DNA from: Endozoicomonas numazuensis
GTDB taxonomy: Bacteria > Pseudomonadota > Gammaproteobacteria > Pseudomonadales > Endozoicomonadaceae
Assembly: GCF_000722635.1 (NCBI RefSeq)
Contig: NZ_JOKH01000003.1
Location: 540,093 to 600,375, forward strand
Reading direction: 5' to 3'
DNA length: 60,283 nt
Both the position numbers and the translations under genes were made by a program. Of the stretch, positions 9,701 through 18,303 are shown one piece after another (positions within the stretch are counted from its first letter, which is position 1; every line of letters starts with the position of its first letter). The notes beneath the pieces were generated by a model. That model worked only from the letters and a program-made list of their open reading frames with translations. It did not search any database and was not told the origin of the DNA.

Positions 9701-10915
9701 ATGAAGGATATTGAGAAGTCCCTGAAACTGGAAAACGTCTGCTATGAAATACGTGGTCCGGTATTGCGTGAAGCCAGAAGATTGGAGGAGGAAGGCCAGC
9801 GTGTTCTGAAATTGAACACAGGCAACCCTGCGCCTTTCGGCTTTGATGCACCTGAGGAGATTATTCAGGACGTCATTCTCAACCTCCCCAACTCTCAAGG
9901 TTATACGGACTCCAAGGGTCTGTTCTCTGCTCGTAAAGCGGTTATGCACTACTGCCAGCAAAAAGGTTTTCCTGGCGTAGAGTTGGAAGACATATTCATT
10001 GGCAACGGTGTCAGCGAGCTGGTCGTCATGACCATGCAGGGGTTACTGAATAACGGTGACGAAATTCTGATACCGGCTCCGGATTACCCTCTCTGGACTG
10101 CAGCCGCCAACTTGTCAGGTGGCCGGGCTGTCCACTACCTCTGCGATGAACACTCTGACTGGTATCCAGACCTGGATGATATTCGAAGCAAGATTACGGC
10201 TAAAACCCGGGGCATTGTTGTCATCAACCCTAATAATCCAACGGGTGCCGTTTACCCTCCTGAGCTGTTGTTAGAAATCATTGAGATCGCCCGACAACAC
10301 AGCCTTATTGTTTTTGCTGACGAGATCTACGACAAGATTCTTTACGATGGCACAGAGCACACCGCTATGGCATCACTGGCTGATGATGTGTTTATGATTT
10401 CTTTCAATGGCCTCTCCAAATCCTATCGTGCAGCCGGTTTTCGTTCAGGCTGGATGGTTGCCAGCGGCCCCAAGCATAGAGCTAAAGATTATCTCGAAGG
10501 GTTGGAAATGCTGGCATCCATGCGCCTGTGCTCTAATGTGCCTGCCCAGCATGCTATTCAAACGGCACTGGGTGGTTATCAGAGTATCAATGACCTGGTA
10601 TTACCCGGTGGCAGGCTTCTGGCCCAGAGAGATGTGCTCTATGAGCGATTAAATCAGATACCCGGTGTCAGCTGTGTAAAACCCAAGGGAGCCCTTTATG
10701 TATTCCCTAGACTGGATCCTAAGAAGTATCCTATTCACGACGACGAACAGCTGGTTCTGGATCTGTTGACTCAGGAGAAAATTCTGCTGGTGCAGGGTCG
10801 TGCCTTCAACTGGCCTGATCCCGATCATCTAAGAATTATCACCTTGCCCCGGGTCGAAGACCTGGAAATGGTAGGAGAAAAACTTGAGCGATTCCTGAGC
10901 CGTTATAAACAATAA
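9701..10915 (+). CDS. alaA: Glutamate-pyruvate aminotransferase AlaA
   Basis: 404 residues, against 405 in E. coli AlaA, and nearly colinear with it as I remember that sequence. It is a PLP-dependent class I aminotransferase that makes alanine from pyruvate and glutamate. Visible features are the N-terminal SLKLENVCYEIRGPV block, the NPNNPTGAVY loop, the ADEIYDKILYD segment with the PLP-contacting Asp and Tyr, the PLP-binding lysine in FNGLSKSYRAAGFRSGW, and the C-terminal substrate arginine near ITLPRVED. A GTG at 9662 would add 13 residues unlike the family, so the ATG at 9701 is preferred, although its ribosome-binding site (GGAA) is weak. The gene lies between two inverted copies of repeat family 2. 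Confidence 0.95.
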   Translation: MKDIEKSLKLENVCYEIRGPVLREARRLEEEGQRVLKLNTGNPAPFGFDAPEEIIQDVILNLPNSQGYTDSKGLFSARKAVMHYCQQKGFPGVELEDIFIGNGVSELVVMTMQGLLNNGDEILIPAPDYPLWTAAANLSGGRAVHYLCDEHSDWYPDLDDIRSKITAKTRGIVVINPNNPTGAVYPPELLLEIIEIARQHSLIVFADEIYDKILYDGTEHTAMASLADDVFMISFNGLSKSYRAAGFRSGWMVASGPKHRAKDYLEGLEMLASMRLCSNVPAQHAIQTALGGYQSINDLVLPGGRLLAQRDVLYERLNQIPGVSCVKPKGALYVFPRLDPKKYPIHDDEQLVLDLLTQEKILLVQGRAFNWPDPDHLRIITLPRVEDLEMVGEKLERFLSRYKQ

Positions 10916-10981
10916 ATTGGCTAACACTTAAACGTTAAACGCTGGCAGTTCTATACTAAACACTGCCAGCTTAATACTCTT

Positions 10982-11124
10982 AGGATTTGTCTTGAAATAA
11001 CTTCCCGATTAAAACATGAACTCCGTTCACCCTGAGCTTGTTGAAGGGTGGTGGCTCTGGGCTTCGACAGGCTCAGTCCGAACGGGGACTGGTTAAATAA
11101 GGCAGTTATTGACGGACGATTCCT
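10982..11124. repeat. MITE-like palindromic repeat, family 1, copy b
   Basis: 143 bp, the second copy of the element at 5208-5356. It begins AGGATTTGTCTTGAAATAAC and ends in a diverged complement of it. The inner palindrome contains the CTTCGACAGGCTCAG core. It separates alaA from the next gene. Confidence 0.65.
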
Positions 11125-11157
11125 TAGCTGAAGACTGTTAACTGAAAACTAAAAGAA

Positions 11158-11586
11158 ATGGCAGACATCCACATAGACGATTTTTTTCATGACTGTGCCA
11201 AGACCCTGGTACATCTCTACAATACCTTTCCAAGACTGACTTCACTGTATGTCGATGACATTATAATCCCAGAACCTGTGGATGAGTTTGGCTTACCCAG
11301 CAGACGACATCAGGCCTGTTTTGACAGTTTTCTGTGGCTGGCCAGAGAAGGCTATATCCACTACGAGCAAAGAGTCCGACTGGAAGGTCTGGACCAGGTA
11401 GTACTCACTGAGAAAAGTTTTCTCAGACTGAGTTTACCCAGCCTGAATGTTGACCTCGACGAACAGCCCGAGCATATCGCTCAAAAGCGTGGAACACTGG
11501 GCTGGCAGTTTCGAGCAGCCTTGAGGTCAGGCACAACCCACCAGCTAAACCAGCTTTGCCAACACTTTTTTACAATAAAAAGCTAA
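11158..11586 (+). CDS. Conserved-looking hypothetical protein, 142 aa
   Basis: 142 residues, soluble, with no signal peptide or membrane segment. I do not recognise the family. The composition is typical of a real cytoplasmic protein. The segment at residues 45-100 alternates helices and beta-like stretches in a way that could be a winged-helix fold (ACFDSFLWLAREGYIHYEQ followed by VLTEKSFLRL), but this is only a structural guess. The ATG at 11158 has a weak AAAAGAA ribosome-binding site. The gene sits about 100 bases before htpX in the same orientation, so the two could be co-transcribed. Confidence 0.6.
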   Translation: MADIHIDDFFHDCAKTLVHLYNTFPRLTSLYVDDIIIPEPVDEFGLPSRRHQACFDSFLWLAREGYIHYEQRVRLEGLDQVVLTEKSFLRLSLPSLNVDLDEQPEHIAQKRGTLGWQFRAALRSGTTHQLNQLCQHFFTIKS

Positions 11587-11687
11587 CAGACTGTAAACAA
11601 CTGTAAAATGCCTGAGTAAGGATTGAAATCCTGACTCAGCGTCTCCATATTCCCAGTATCCGACTAATTAAGGTAACCATTCCGGTA

Positions 11688-12575
11688 ATGAAAAGAATTC
11701 TGCTATTTCTGGCCACTAACCTTGCTGTCATCGCAGTAGCCAGTATCACTCTGAACATCCTTGGCGTGGGTAGCTATATCACAGCCCAGGGACTCAATAT
11801 GAGTTCACTGCTGGTTTTCTGTGCAGTCTTCGGTTTTGCCGGTTCCTTTGTCTCTCTGTTCCTCTCCAAAATGATGGCTAAAATGGGTACCGGTACCCAG
11901 ATTATTGACCAGCCCCGTACGGCTCAGGAACGCTGGTTGATCGACACTGTGCAAGAGCTGTCTGAAAAAGCAGGCATTGGCATGCCTGAAGTGGGTATTT
12001 TCCCTTCTCCTGAATCCAATGCGTTTGCTACTGGCTGGAATAAAAATGCCTCACTGGTCGCTGTGAGTCAGGGTCTTCTGGATCGTTTCAGTCCTAAAGA
12101 AGCAAGAGCGGTTATCGGTCACGAAATTGGTCATGTAGCCAATGGTGACATGGTAACGCTGGCTCTGATTCAGGGTGTCGTGAACACGTTTGTCATGTTC
12201 TTTGCCCGCATTATTGGGTATGCCGTAGACAGCTTCCTTCGCCGTGATGAAGAAAGCAGCGGTCCCGGCATTGGCTTCTATGTTGTCAGTTTTATTGCCG
12301 AGATCATTCTGGGTATTGCTGCCAGCTCCATTGTTATGTGGTTCTCCCGTAAGCGCGAGTTCCGTGCTGATGAGGCGGGTGCCGAACTGGCAGGCCGTGG
12401 TGACATGATTGCTGCTTTGGAAAGACTGAGAGCTGAATACGACGCTCCCAGTGTAATGCCGGCCACAATGACCGCATTTGGTATTCGCAAGAATGGCCAG
12501 GGCGGGCTAGCGGCCCTGTTCTCCAGCCACCCAGCTCTGGAAGATCGTATTCAGGCACTGCAAGCTCACCGTTGA
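11688..12575 (+). CDS. htpX: Membrane-bound M48 zinc protease HtpX
   Basis: 295 residues, the usual HtpX length. It is an inner-membrane metalloprotease that helps FtsH degrade misfolded membrane proteins. Two N-terminal membrane helices (about 4-24 and 37-58) are followed by the conserved [13 protein letters not shown] segment. The zinc motif HEIGH is at residues 145-149. Two more hydrophobic segments (about 158-182 and 199-219) come before the third zinc ligand region, [12 protein letters not shown]. Heat-shock control is known for E. coli htpX; I cannot identify such a promoter here. A terminator follows immediately. Confidence 0.95.
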   Translation: MKRILLFLATNLAVIAVASITLNILGVGSYITAQGLNMSSLLVFCAVFGFAGSFVSLFLSKMMAKMGTGTQIIDQPRTAQERWLIDTVQELSEKAGIGMPEVGIFPSPESNAFATGWNKNASLVAVSQGLLDRFSPKEARAVIGHEIGHVANGDMVTLALIQGVVNTFVMFFARIIGYAVDSFLRRDEESSGPGIGFYVVSFIAEIILGIAASSIVMWFSRKREFRADEAGAELAGRGDMIAALERLRAEYDAPSVMPATMTAFGIRKNGQGGLAALFSSHPALEDRIQALQAHR

Positions 12576-12592
12576 TCTTAAGCTCTATCTGC

Positions 12593-12622
12593 AAAGGCTC
12601 GCCCATGCGGGCCTTTTTCATT
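12593..12622 (+). terminator. Rho-independent terminator of htpX
   Basis: Stem AAAGGCTCGC / GCGGGCCTTT (with G-T pairing) and a CCAT loop, followed by TTTCATTT, 18 bases after the htpX stop. Confidence 0.75.
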
Positions 12623-12711
12623 TCTGGCGAAAGCTTTGAGCAATCTCGTCACTCCAGAAACAGCCTCCGTTTCTTATACGAAACACCGCTTCCGACAAGA
12701 TGCACTCTTCT

Positions 12712-12859
12712 AGGAGGCTGACCGAGAATAGCGTCCGAGCATAAAATTCAGTAGAACGAGTCAGCTTTTTCACTGAATTTGTGCGAATAGTTGACCTATT
12801 TAAGCAAATTCAGTGGAAAAGATGGCCGTTCTTTCTGGATTTTAGGCCGGGCTGTCTAT
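12712..12859 (-). repeat. MITE-like repeat, family 2, inverted copy lacking one end
   Basis: 148 bp matching the reverse complement of 9423-9570 with only about two differences that I can count by eye. It keeps the AGGAGGCTGACCGAGAATAG end but stops before the other terminal repeat. With the copy at 9407-9570 it brackets alaA, the hypothetical gene and htpX. The remaining bases up to 13031 contain only the rnd upstream region. Confidence 0.75.
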
Positions 12860-13031
12860 ATGCCCCATTTCGGGGGCATATAACCCTTCGTCTTTTCAAC
12901 AGATTCAAGCTGTAATTTTCAAACTATGGAGCCAGATACTTCCTATTCCATGACAGAGACAGAAGAATATTGTTTTGGCTTCAGTGACAAGCTCTTTATA
13001 ATAAGCTTTTATTTCTAATCCAGCTGCTTAT

Positions 13032-14177
13032 ATGCCTATTGAACATCCTGATCCTATCTGGGTCCTCGACAGTGAAAGCCTTAACCATTACTGCCAGCAG
13101 TGGCTTGAGCTGGATGCTATAGCACTGGATACAGAATTTATCCGCACAGACACCTTTTATCCCATTCCCGGGCTGATCCAAGTGGGTACGGGTGAAGAGG
13201 TTTTCCTGTTAGACCCGCTCAGTGTTCAGGACTGGGGCCCATTTGCCAGGGTTCTTCAGTCCAAGTCTGTCGTCAAGGTACTTCATGCCTGCGGCGAAGA
13301 CCTGGAAGTGTTCAATATCTTGACCGGTTGCCGACCCGTTGCATTACTGGATACGCAGCTGGCTGCTGCTTATGCAGGGCTCGGGCACTCCTTAAGTTAC
13401 CAGAACCTGCTGAAGACCCTGCTTGAAGTGGATCTGCCCAAGGATGCTACCCGTTCAGACTGGCTGCAACGTCCACTGACAGAAGCTCAAGTCAGCTATG
13501 CAACACTTGATGTCGTCCACCTGTTGGAAGCCTACCAGTTATTGCTGAAACAATTGCAGGACAAACCCCAGTTACAATGGGTTCAAGAAGACTGTGATGC
13601 TCTGCTGTCCTCTCCTTTATTCCCGGACCCCAGCGAAATCTGGAAAGACGTCAAGCGGGCATGGCAACTGCGCCCCCAGCAGCTGGCAGTACTGCGGAAG
13701 ATTTGTGAGTACCGGGAGTTGGAAGCCCGCAAAAGCAATACACCAAGAAACCGGGTCATTCCCAAGGGCAGCCTTTGGCCTATCGCCCGCGACATGCCTG
13801 ACAATATACGTTCACTTTCTTCCATTCAGGACATGAAGCCCAAGACCCTTCGCAAATATGGTGAGATTATTCTGGACCTGGTCGAGCAGGCTAAAGATAT
13901 TCCCGAAACGGAGTATCCAGATCAACTTCCAGCCCCTCTCCCTAAAGCGGCGAGAGACTACGGCAAACTGATCAAAGCCTGGGTACAAGAGAAATCTGCG
14001 GAACTGAATATTCCTGTAGAGCTGCTCTTTCCTGGCAAGATGTCCAATGCGCTTTTACGTCAGTGGCAGAACAACGGCCAATTCTCCATCCCTGAAAGCA
14101 TTAAGGGATGGCGTCAGCGGGAAATTGCCAAACCTTTGATTCTTGCACTGAAAGAACACAAAACTGACCAGAGATAA
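13032..14177 (+). CDS. rnd: Ribonuclease D
   Basis: 381 residues; a 3'-5' exoribonuclease that trims tRNA 3' ends. The DEDD exonuclease domain fills residues 1-200: Exo I has D33 and E35 in ALDTEFIRTDTF, Exo II is around VLHACGEDLEVF, and Exo III is around VSYATLDVVHLLEAY. HRDC domains follow (about 210-290, starting WKDVKRAWQLRPQQLAVL, and a second, more diverged one to the C-terminus). The start has no strong ribosome-binding site, but the protein aligns from the first residues. The gene leads the group rnd-ycgL-ycgN, an arrangement known from other Gammaproteobacteria. Confidence 0.95.
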   Translation: MPIEHPDPIWVLDSESLNHYCQQWLELDAIALDTEFIRTDTFYPIPGLIQVGTGEEVFLLDPLSVQDWGPFARVLQSKSVVKVLHACGEDLEVFNILTGCRPVALLDTQLAAAYAGLGHSLSYQNLLKTLLEVDLPKDATRSDWLQRPLTEAQVSYATLDVVHLLEAYQLLLKQLQDKPQLQWVQEDCDALLSSPLFPDPSEIWKDVKRAWQLRPQQLAVLRKICEYRELEARKSNTPRNRVIPKGSLWPIARDMPDNIRSLSSIQDMKPKTLRKYGEIILDLVEQAKDIPETEYPDQLPAPLPKAARDYGKLIKAWVQEKSAELNIPVELLFPGKMSNALLRQWQNNGQFSIPESIKGWRQREIAKPLILALKEHKTDQR

Positions 14178-14237
14178 TCGTGACTCAAGTCCACTTTTCC
14201 TCTGTTTCATAGCAATTTTAAAGAAACGATTATTATT

Positions 14238-14534
14238 ATGTCTAAATTGATTGCCTCCATTTTCAAAAGCAGTAAGCGCAATGAGATGTATCTCTACGTC
14301 GAAAAACGCGATCAACTGGAAAAAGTCCCTGAAGCACTTCACCAGGCCTTCGGTAAAGCGACCCATGTGATGGATGTACTGTTAACACCGGAACGTAAAC
14401 TGGCCAGAGCTGACGTTGAACAGGTGATCTCAGAGATTGAAGAGAAGGGCTTTTACTTACAGATGCCTCCTGCCGAAGAAGACTATATTCAGCACCTTCC
14501 TGAAGAATTGCTGAGCTTTAACGACCCGGTATGA
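14238..14534 (+). CDS. ycgL: YcgL domain-containing protein
   Basis: 98 residues, full length for the YcgL family, whose biochemical role is not established. The family pattern is clear: an N-terminal ASIFKSSKRNEMYLYV strand, a VPEALHQAFG helix, MDVLLTPERKLARAD, and a FYLQMPP strand near the C-terminus. It lies 60 bases after rnd, and its last four bases (ATGA) overlap the start of ycgN, which indicates translational coupling. Confidence 0.9.
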   Translation: MSKLIASIFKSSKRNEMYLYVEKRDQLEKVPEALHQAFGKATHVMDVLLTPERKLARADVEQVISEIEEKGFYLQMPPAEEDYIQHLPEELLSFNDPV

Positions 14535-14980
14535 CGACTCCTTTCTGGCTGACCAAATCCCTTAATCAGATGACCCCCGAAGAGTGGGAAAGTCTCTGCG
14601 ATGGCTGCGGTCGCTGCTGCCTGCAAAAGTTGGAAGATGAGGACACAGGGGAGGTTCACAACACTTCTCTGGCCTGCCAGCTGCTGGATATCGCCAGTTG
14701 CCAGTGCTCAGACTACGCACACCGCAAAGAAAAGGTGCCCGAGTGTCTAAAGCTAACCGTGAGCGATATTCCCCATTTCCACTGGCTGCCAGATACCTGC
14801 GCCTATCGCCTGCTGGCCGAAGGCAAACCACTCTTCGATTGGCACCCTCTGGTATCAGGCGAGACTGACAGTATTCACCATGCTGGTATTTCAGTCAGGG
14901 CTTTCGCACAATCAGAAACAACAGTGCCAGAAGAAGACTGGGAGGATTACATTATCCCCCTTCAAAATATTGACCCGTGA
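14531..14980 (+). CDS. ycgN: YcgN family cysteine-cluster protein (UPF0260)
   Basis: 149 residues. It belongs to the YkgJ/YcgN type of putative zinc- or iron-binding cysteine-cluster proteins: a CDGCGRCC motif at residues 23-30 and further cysteines (C49, C57, C59, C70 and one near 88, counted by eye) match the family pattern. The function is unknown. It begins inside the ycgL stop codon (ATGA overlap), so the two are translated together. The downstream gene is convergent. Confidence 0.9.
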   Translation: MTTPFWLTKSLNQMTPEEWESLCDGCGRCCLQKLEDEDTGEVHNTSLACQLLDIASCQCSDYAHRKEKVPECLKLTVSDIPHFHWLPDTCAYRLLAEGKPLFDWHPLVSGETDSIHHAGISVRAFAQSETTVPEEDWEDYIIPLQNIDP

Positions 14981-15001
14981 GCTCACAGATAACGGTTAAC
15001 T

Positions 15002-15574
15002 TTATCCTTTCCAGGGAGCAACAAAGTCTGCTGGATTGAGCTCATCCACTTTCTTTGTGGGTCCTGTGGGCGTCCCCAGGTAAATAAACCCTAACAGTCG
15101 TTCATTGTCTGAAAGACCCAAACCTTTTGCGGTGCCAGAGTAATATGAGACAGCACCCGTTCGCCACATAGCCCCCACCCCCTGGGCAAAAGCTGCATGC
15201 AGAATATTCTGGGCGGCGGCACCGGCAGAAAGATATTGTTCCAGCTCTGGAACTTTCGGGTGTTCCTGTAAATTACAGATCAATGCAATCAGAACCGGTG
15301 CACGCAATGGCAGGCCTTTCAATCGCTCTACCGCGTCAGGAGAAAGGTCAGGCTGCTCTGCCACAGCAGAGCGTGCAAACAGTTCACCCAGTTTGAGCCT
15401 GGCACCTCCTGTAATGGTTAAAAAGCGCCAAGGTCTGAGTCTGCCATGATCAGGTGCTCTCAGCGCCGCTTTAAATATCATTCTTAACTGTTCAGCGTCA
15501 GGGCCGGGGTCAGTCAGAACAGGACGCGAAACTCGTTGAGTCAGCGACTCCATAATCATAGATTGATTGTCCAT
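15002..15574 (-). CDS. YdjA-type nitroreductase family protein
   Basis: 190 residues; a flavin (FMN) dependent NAD(P)H oxidoreductase of the small nitroreductase group. Recognisable segments are the N-terminal LTQRVSRPVL helix, RAPDHGRLRPWRF (FMN phosphate contact), APVLIALICNL, the AGAAAQNILHAAFAQGVGAMWRTG core helix, and GFIYLGTP near the C-terminus, all in the order seen in E. coli YdjA. The physiological substrate is unknown. AAGGA lies about 10 bases before the ATG at 15574. It is convergent with ycgN, with a gap of 21 bases. Confidence 0.9.
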   Translation of the reverse strand: MDNQSMIMESLTQRVSRPVLTDPGPDAEQLRMIFKAALRAPDHGRLRPWRFLTITGGARLKLGELFARSAVAEQPDLSPDAVERLKGLPLRAPVLIALICNLQEHPKVPELEQYLSAGAAAQNILHAAFAQGVGAMWRTGAVSYYSGTAKGLGLSDNERLLGFIYLGTPTGPTKKVDELNPADFVAPWKG

Positions 15575-15922
15575 GAACCATTAATCCTTAAAATAGGGCT
15601 CGAACGGGAAAACTGCGACTGCATTGTGATAGTTTGATAGACAATGGTATTACTGGGCTATCCTATCTTGCCAGCGTTTTTACCCATTGAGCTGAGCAAA
15701 TGACTGATACTGCTAGAGCGGATACTGCTAGAGCGGATACGACCCGCTATTACTGCCACCTTCATTCAGCCTATTTTCCAGCAAAGAATGATAGTGTTAT
15801 AGTCAATGCCTCTGGCAAAGACCTGTCCGGGACGACAGGAAATTCCAGACATCCTGAAACACGGGTATGATGAATTAACCCGCCTGAACTGTATTTTAAG
15901 GCATGACAATAAGAAAACATCC

Positions 15923-17386
15923 ATGAGCGAGAAGTGCGCCAATGTGAGTGACTCCGAACGTTTCCATGGGAAAATAAGTGCCAGGGGTGCAATGGCGAAG
16001 CAAGCAATCTTCAGCAGTTTACACAGTCCTGTCGGTAGAGATTATCAGGCCAGGGTTCTGGCTTATACTCTGGTCGCCCTGAGCATCGGTTTCGGGATTT
16101 ACAAGGACACGCTCCCCAGCCATATGATTTTCTTTGGGGTCTATGCTGCTGTCTACCCACATATTGCCACTCTACTGTTTTTTTTCCTGAATCAGCTTTA
16201 CCCCAAAAAGCATAAGCCAGCCTCTCTGGTGGTCGACTCCATGAATGCAGGCATCTTTCTGATTGCAGCAGGCCTGCCTCCTGTAGAGTCCATGCTATTC
16301 AGTATGATTTTGATGTGCAGTGGCATCATTCGCTATGGTCTGATTTCTCTGGCCGTGATTCCCGTTCTGATGCTGGCGTCCGGAGGTGTCACTTACTTCC
16401 TTCTTCCCCAGCCTCTGATGAGGCCTATGCCTGTTACTTTCACCCTTGTGTCTGCGCTCTCTGTCATGATTTATATGCTCTACCTTGCCTGGATCATACG
16501 ACAAAAACACAAGGTTTTTGTGGACCTCAGAGACAAGGCAAAAGCCCAACAGCGTCGATACACCATTCTGGCCAGCAGCTTGACCAAATACCTTTCTCCT
16601 CAAGTCTGGCACTCGATTTTTGTCGGACGAAAAAGTGCAAAACTGGAAAGCCAGAGAAAAAAACTGACTGTTTTCTTCTCCGATATCAAGGGATTTACGG
16701 AACTGTCTGAAGAACTCGAGCCAGAAGCCCTGACGGATATGCTGAATCAGTATCTGACCGAGATGTCGAAAATAGCGCTTAAGTACGGCGGAACTATCGA
16801 CAAATTTGTAGGCGACAGCATTATGATTTTCTTCGGTGACCCCCGCACCCGAGGTCCCAAAAAAGATGCTCTGGCGGCAGTTTCAATGGCGATCGCCATG
16901 CGACGCCACATGAAGGTTCTACGTCATCAATGGCGTAAGCAGGGGATTGAACGACCACTGGAAATTCGCATGGGGATCAATACAGGCTATTGCACAGTAG
17001 GAAATTTTGGTGCCGAGAACCGAATGGATTACACCCTGATCGGCAAGGAAGTGAATCTGGCCAGTCGCCTGGAAAGTCAGGCCGATGCCAATCAGGTCCT
17101 GATCTCTCATGAAACATGGTCGCTGGTCAAGGAAGTGATACTTTGTCAGTCAGTCGGCGTACTCAGAGTAAAAGGATTCAGTCGTTCTGTTCCCTGTTAC
17201 CGGGTTCTGGATTTCCGTCGTAATCTAGGCCAGAAACAAAGTTATATGGATTACGAAGCCAAAGGGTTTTCAATTTATGTAGATGGGGACACGATAGATC
17301 ATAAAGATAGAAAAGAGATCATACGAAACCTGAAGTTAGCGGCTCAGAAACTTGAGCGAGAAATTATGACAGAAGACAACAGCTAA
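15923..17386 (+). CDS. Membrane class III adenylate/guanylate cyclase with MASE2-like sensor
   Basis: 487 residues from the ATG at 15923. The N-terminal half carries 5-6 membrane helices (nt 16050-16500) and resembles the MASE2 domain of Pseudomonas CyaB (RVLAYTL..., YPHIATL...). The catalytic domain (nt 16660-17210) has the metal-binding Asp in FFSDIKGFTEL, the second Asp in TIDKFVGDSIMIFFGDP, and the transition-state Asn/Arg in EVNLASRLES. The lysine of IDKFVGD and the DYTLIG segment favour ATP over GTP, so adenylate cyclase is the better guess. An ATG at 15806 in the same frame would add 39 polar residues; neither start has a strong ribosome-binding site. A cAMP role would fit the CRP-type site near the chitoporin gene. 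Confidence 0.85.
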   Translation: MSEKCANVSDSERFHGKISARGAMAKQAIFSSLHSPVGRDYQARVLAYTLVALSIGFGIYKDTLPSHMIFFGVYAAVYPHIATLLFFFLNQLYPKKHKPASLVVDSMNAGIFLIAAGLPPVESMLFSMILMCSGIIRYGLISLAVIPVLMLASGGVTYFLLPQPLMRPMPVTFTLVSALSVMIYMLYLAWIIRQKHKVFVDLRDKAKAQQRRYTILASSLTKYLSPQVWHSIFVGRKSAKLESQRKKLTVFFSDIKGFTELSEELEPEALTDMLNQYLTEMSKIALKYGGTIDKFVGDSIMIFFGDPRTRGPKKDALAAVSMAIAMRRHMKVLRHQWRKQGIERPLEIRMGINTGYCTVGNFGAENRMDYTLIGKEVNLASRLESQADANQVLISHETWSLVKEVILCQSVGVLRVKGFSRSVPCYRVLDFRRNLGQKQSYMDYEAKGFSIYVDGDTIDHKDRKEIIRNLKLAAQKLEREIMTEDNS

Positions 17387-18238
17387 GCAACACACCCACA
17401 TATTTCTTTTTAATGGCGTATAGTCTTCTGACATCCATGGTGGTTTACCTTCATCACTTTTCTTCTCCTCGTCATGAATTTGCAGAGTACCTATACCGTC
17501 GGCTAATCCAGAGGCCTCATCCTGCAGTTGTACCGTTTGACCTTCCTGCTCAGCCAGATCCTCATGACTCATTTCTTCAAACACGGTGTAAACGGCAGGC
17601 AAACTATCTGAAGCGGACGTTAAAAAACCGTCATAGGCACTTATCTGAACATTCCCATCAGCGTTATGAAACACTTTCAAAGTAACAGGAATTGTAGTGC
17701 TGGCAGATTCAGGGAGATGGACATGCACCAGCCAAACGGGTTGATTTTGCTGATCACTTATAACATGAACCTGATGAAACTGAAGTAATAACTGGCCAAA
17801 CAATTCAGGTACAAACAACAGGTTTGTTTGCTGAGTATTGATTGCGCCTCCTGAAATAAAATGTTGAGACAACCATAATGCACTGCTGCCAGTAACACTC
17901 GCCTGATTAAACGCATCAACCTGAAAGCGATATGTCTGATCATACTGCATCATCTGGCCCGTGAAATATTCCAAACCAGTGAGCGCTCCATAGTTACCCT
18001 GACGAGCCCATCCTTGTCGCTGGAGTAACACTGTGGAAAGCACCTGGGAAGGACTGGCATCTCTCATACCCCGACGATCCATTGCCATGCATTGATTCTG
18101 CCATTCCACAGTAAAGGTTCGGGTGATAGCCAGATTGGATAAGTGCGTTGTATAGGTCTTTGTAGCCGACGCAGGAAAACAACACAACAGAGCAAGAAGT
18201 GTAAGAGCAAAACCAAACTGTCTGCAGGAGAACGGCAC
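17336..18238 (-). CDS. Secreted hypothetical protein, 3' end overlapping the cyclase gene
   Basis: 300 residues if read from the GTG at 18238. It begins with a convincing signal peptide (FALTLLALLCCFPASA) with cleavage after about residue 25. The mature part is rich in Gln, Ser and aromatic residues and looks like a beta-rich periplasmic or secreted protein; I do not recognise a family. No ribosome-binding site is seen, so the true start is uncertain. An ATG at 18245 belongs to another frame. The last 51 bases overlap the end of the cyclase gene in antisense. The C-terminal 25 residues are basic and hydrophobic and may be an accidental extension. Confidence 0.55.
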   Translation of the reverse strand: MPFSCRQFGFALTLLALLCCFPASATKTYTTHLSNLAITRTFTVEWQNQCMAMDRRGMRDASPSQVLSTVLLQRQGWARQGNYGALTGLEYFTGQMMQYDQTYRFQVDAFNQASVTGSSALWLSQHFISGGAINTQQTNLLFVPELFGQLLLQFHQVHVISDQQNQPVWLVHVHLPESASTTIPVTLKVFHNADGNVQISAYDGFLTSASDSLPAVYTVFEEMSHEDLAEQEGQTVQLQDEASGLADGIGTLQIHDEEKKSDEGKPPWMSEDYTPLKRNMWVCCLAVVFCHNFSLKFLSR

Positions 18239-18303
18239 CGGGCATAAACCATTTTTTTACACAGGTAAAATAATAGACTATTCCCGGCGTTTAATAGGCC
18301 CGT

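Noticed and set aside
15700-15870. 56-codon frame with a repeated DTARA unit before the cyclase gene
   Set aside because: A perfect 15-bp tandem repeat (15706-15735) makes it look interesting, but there is no ribosome-binding site and it overlaps the possible extended cyclase start; a leader peptide cannot be supported.
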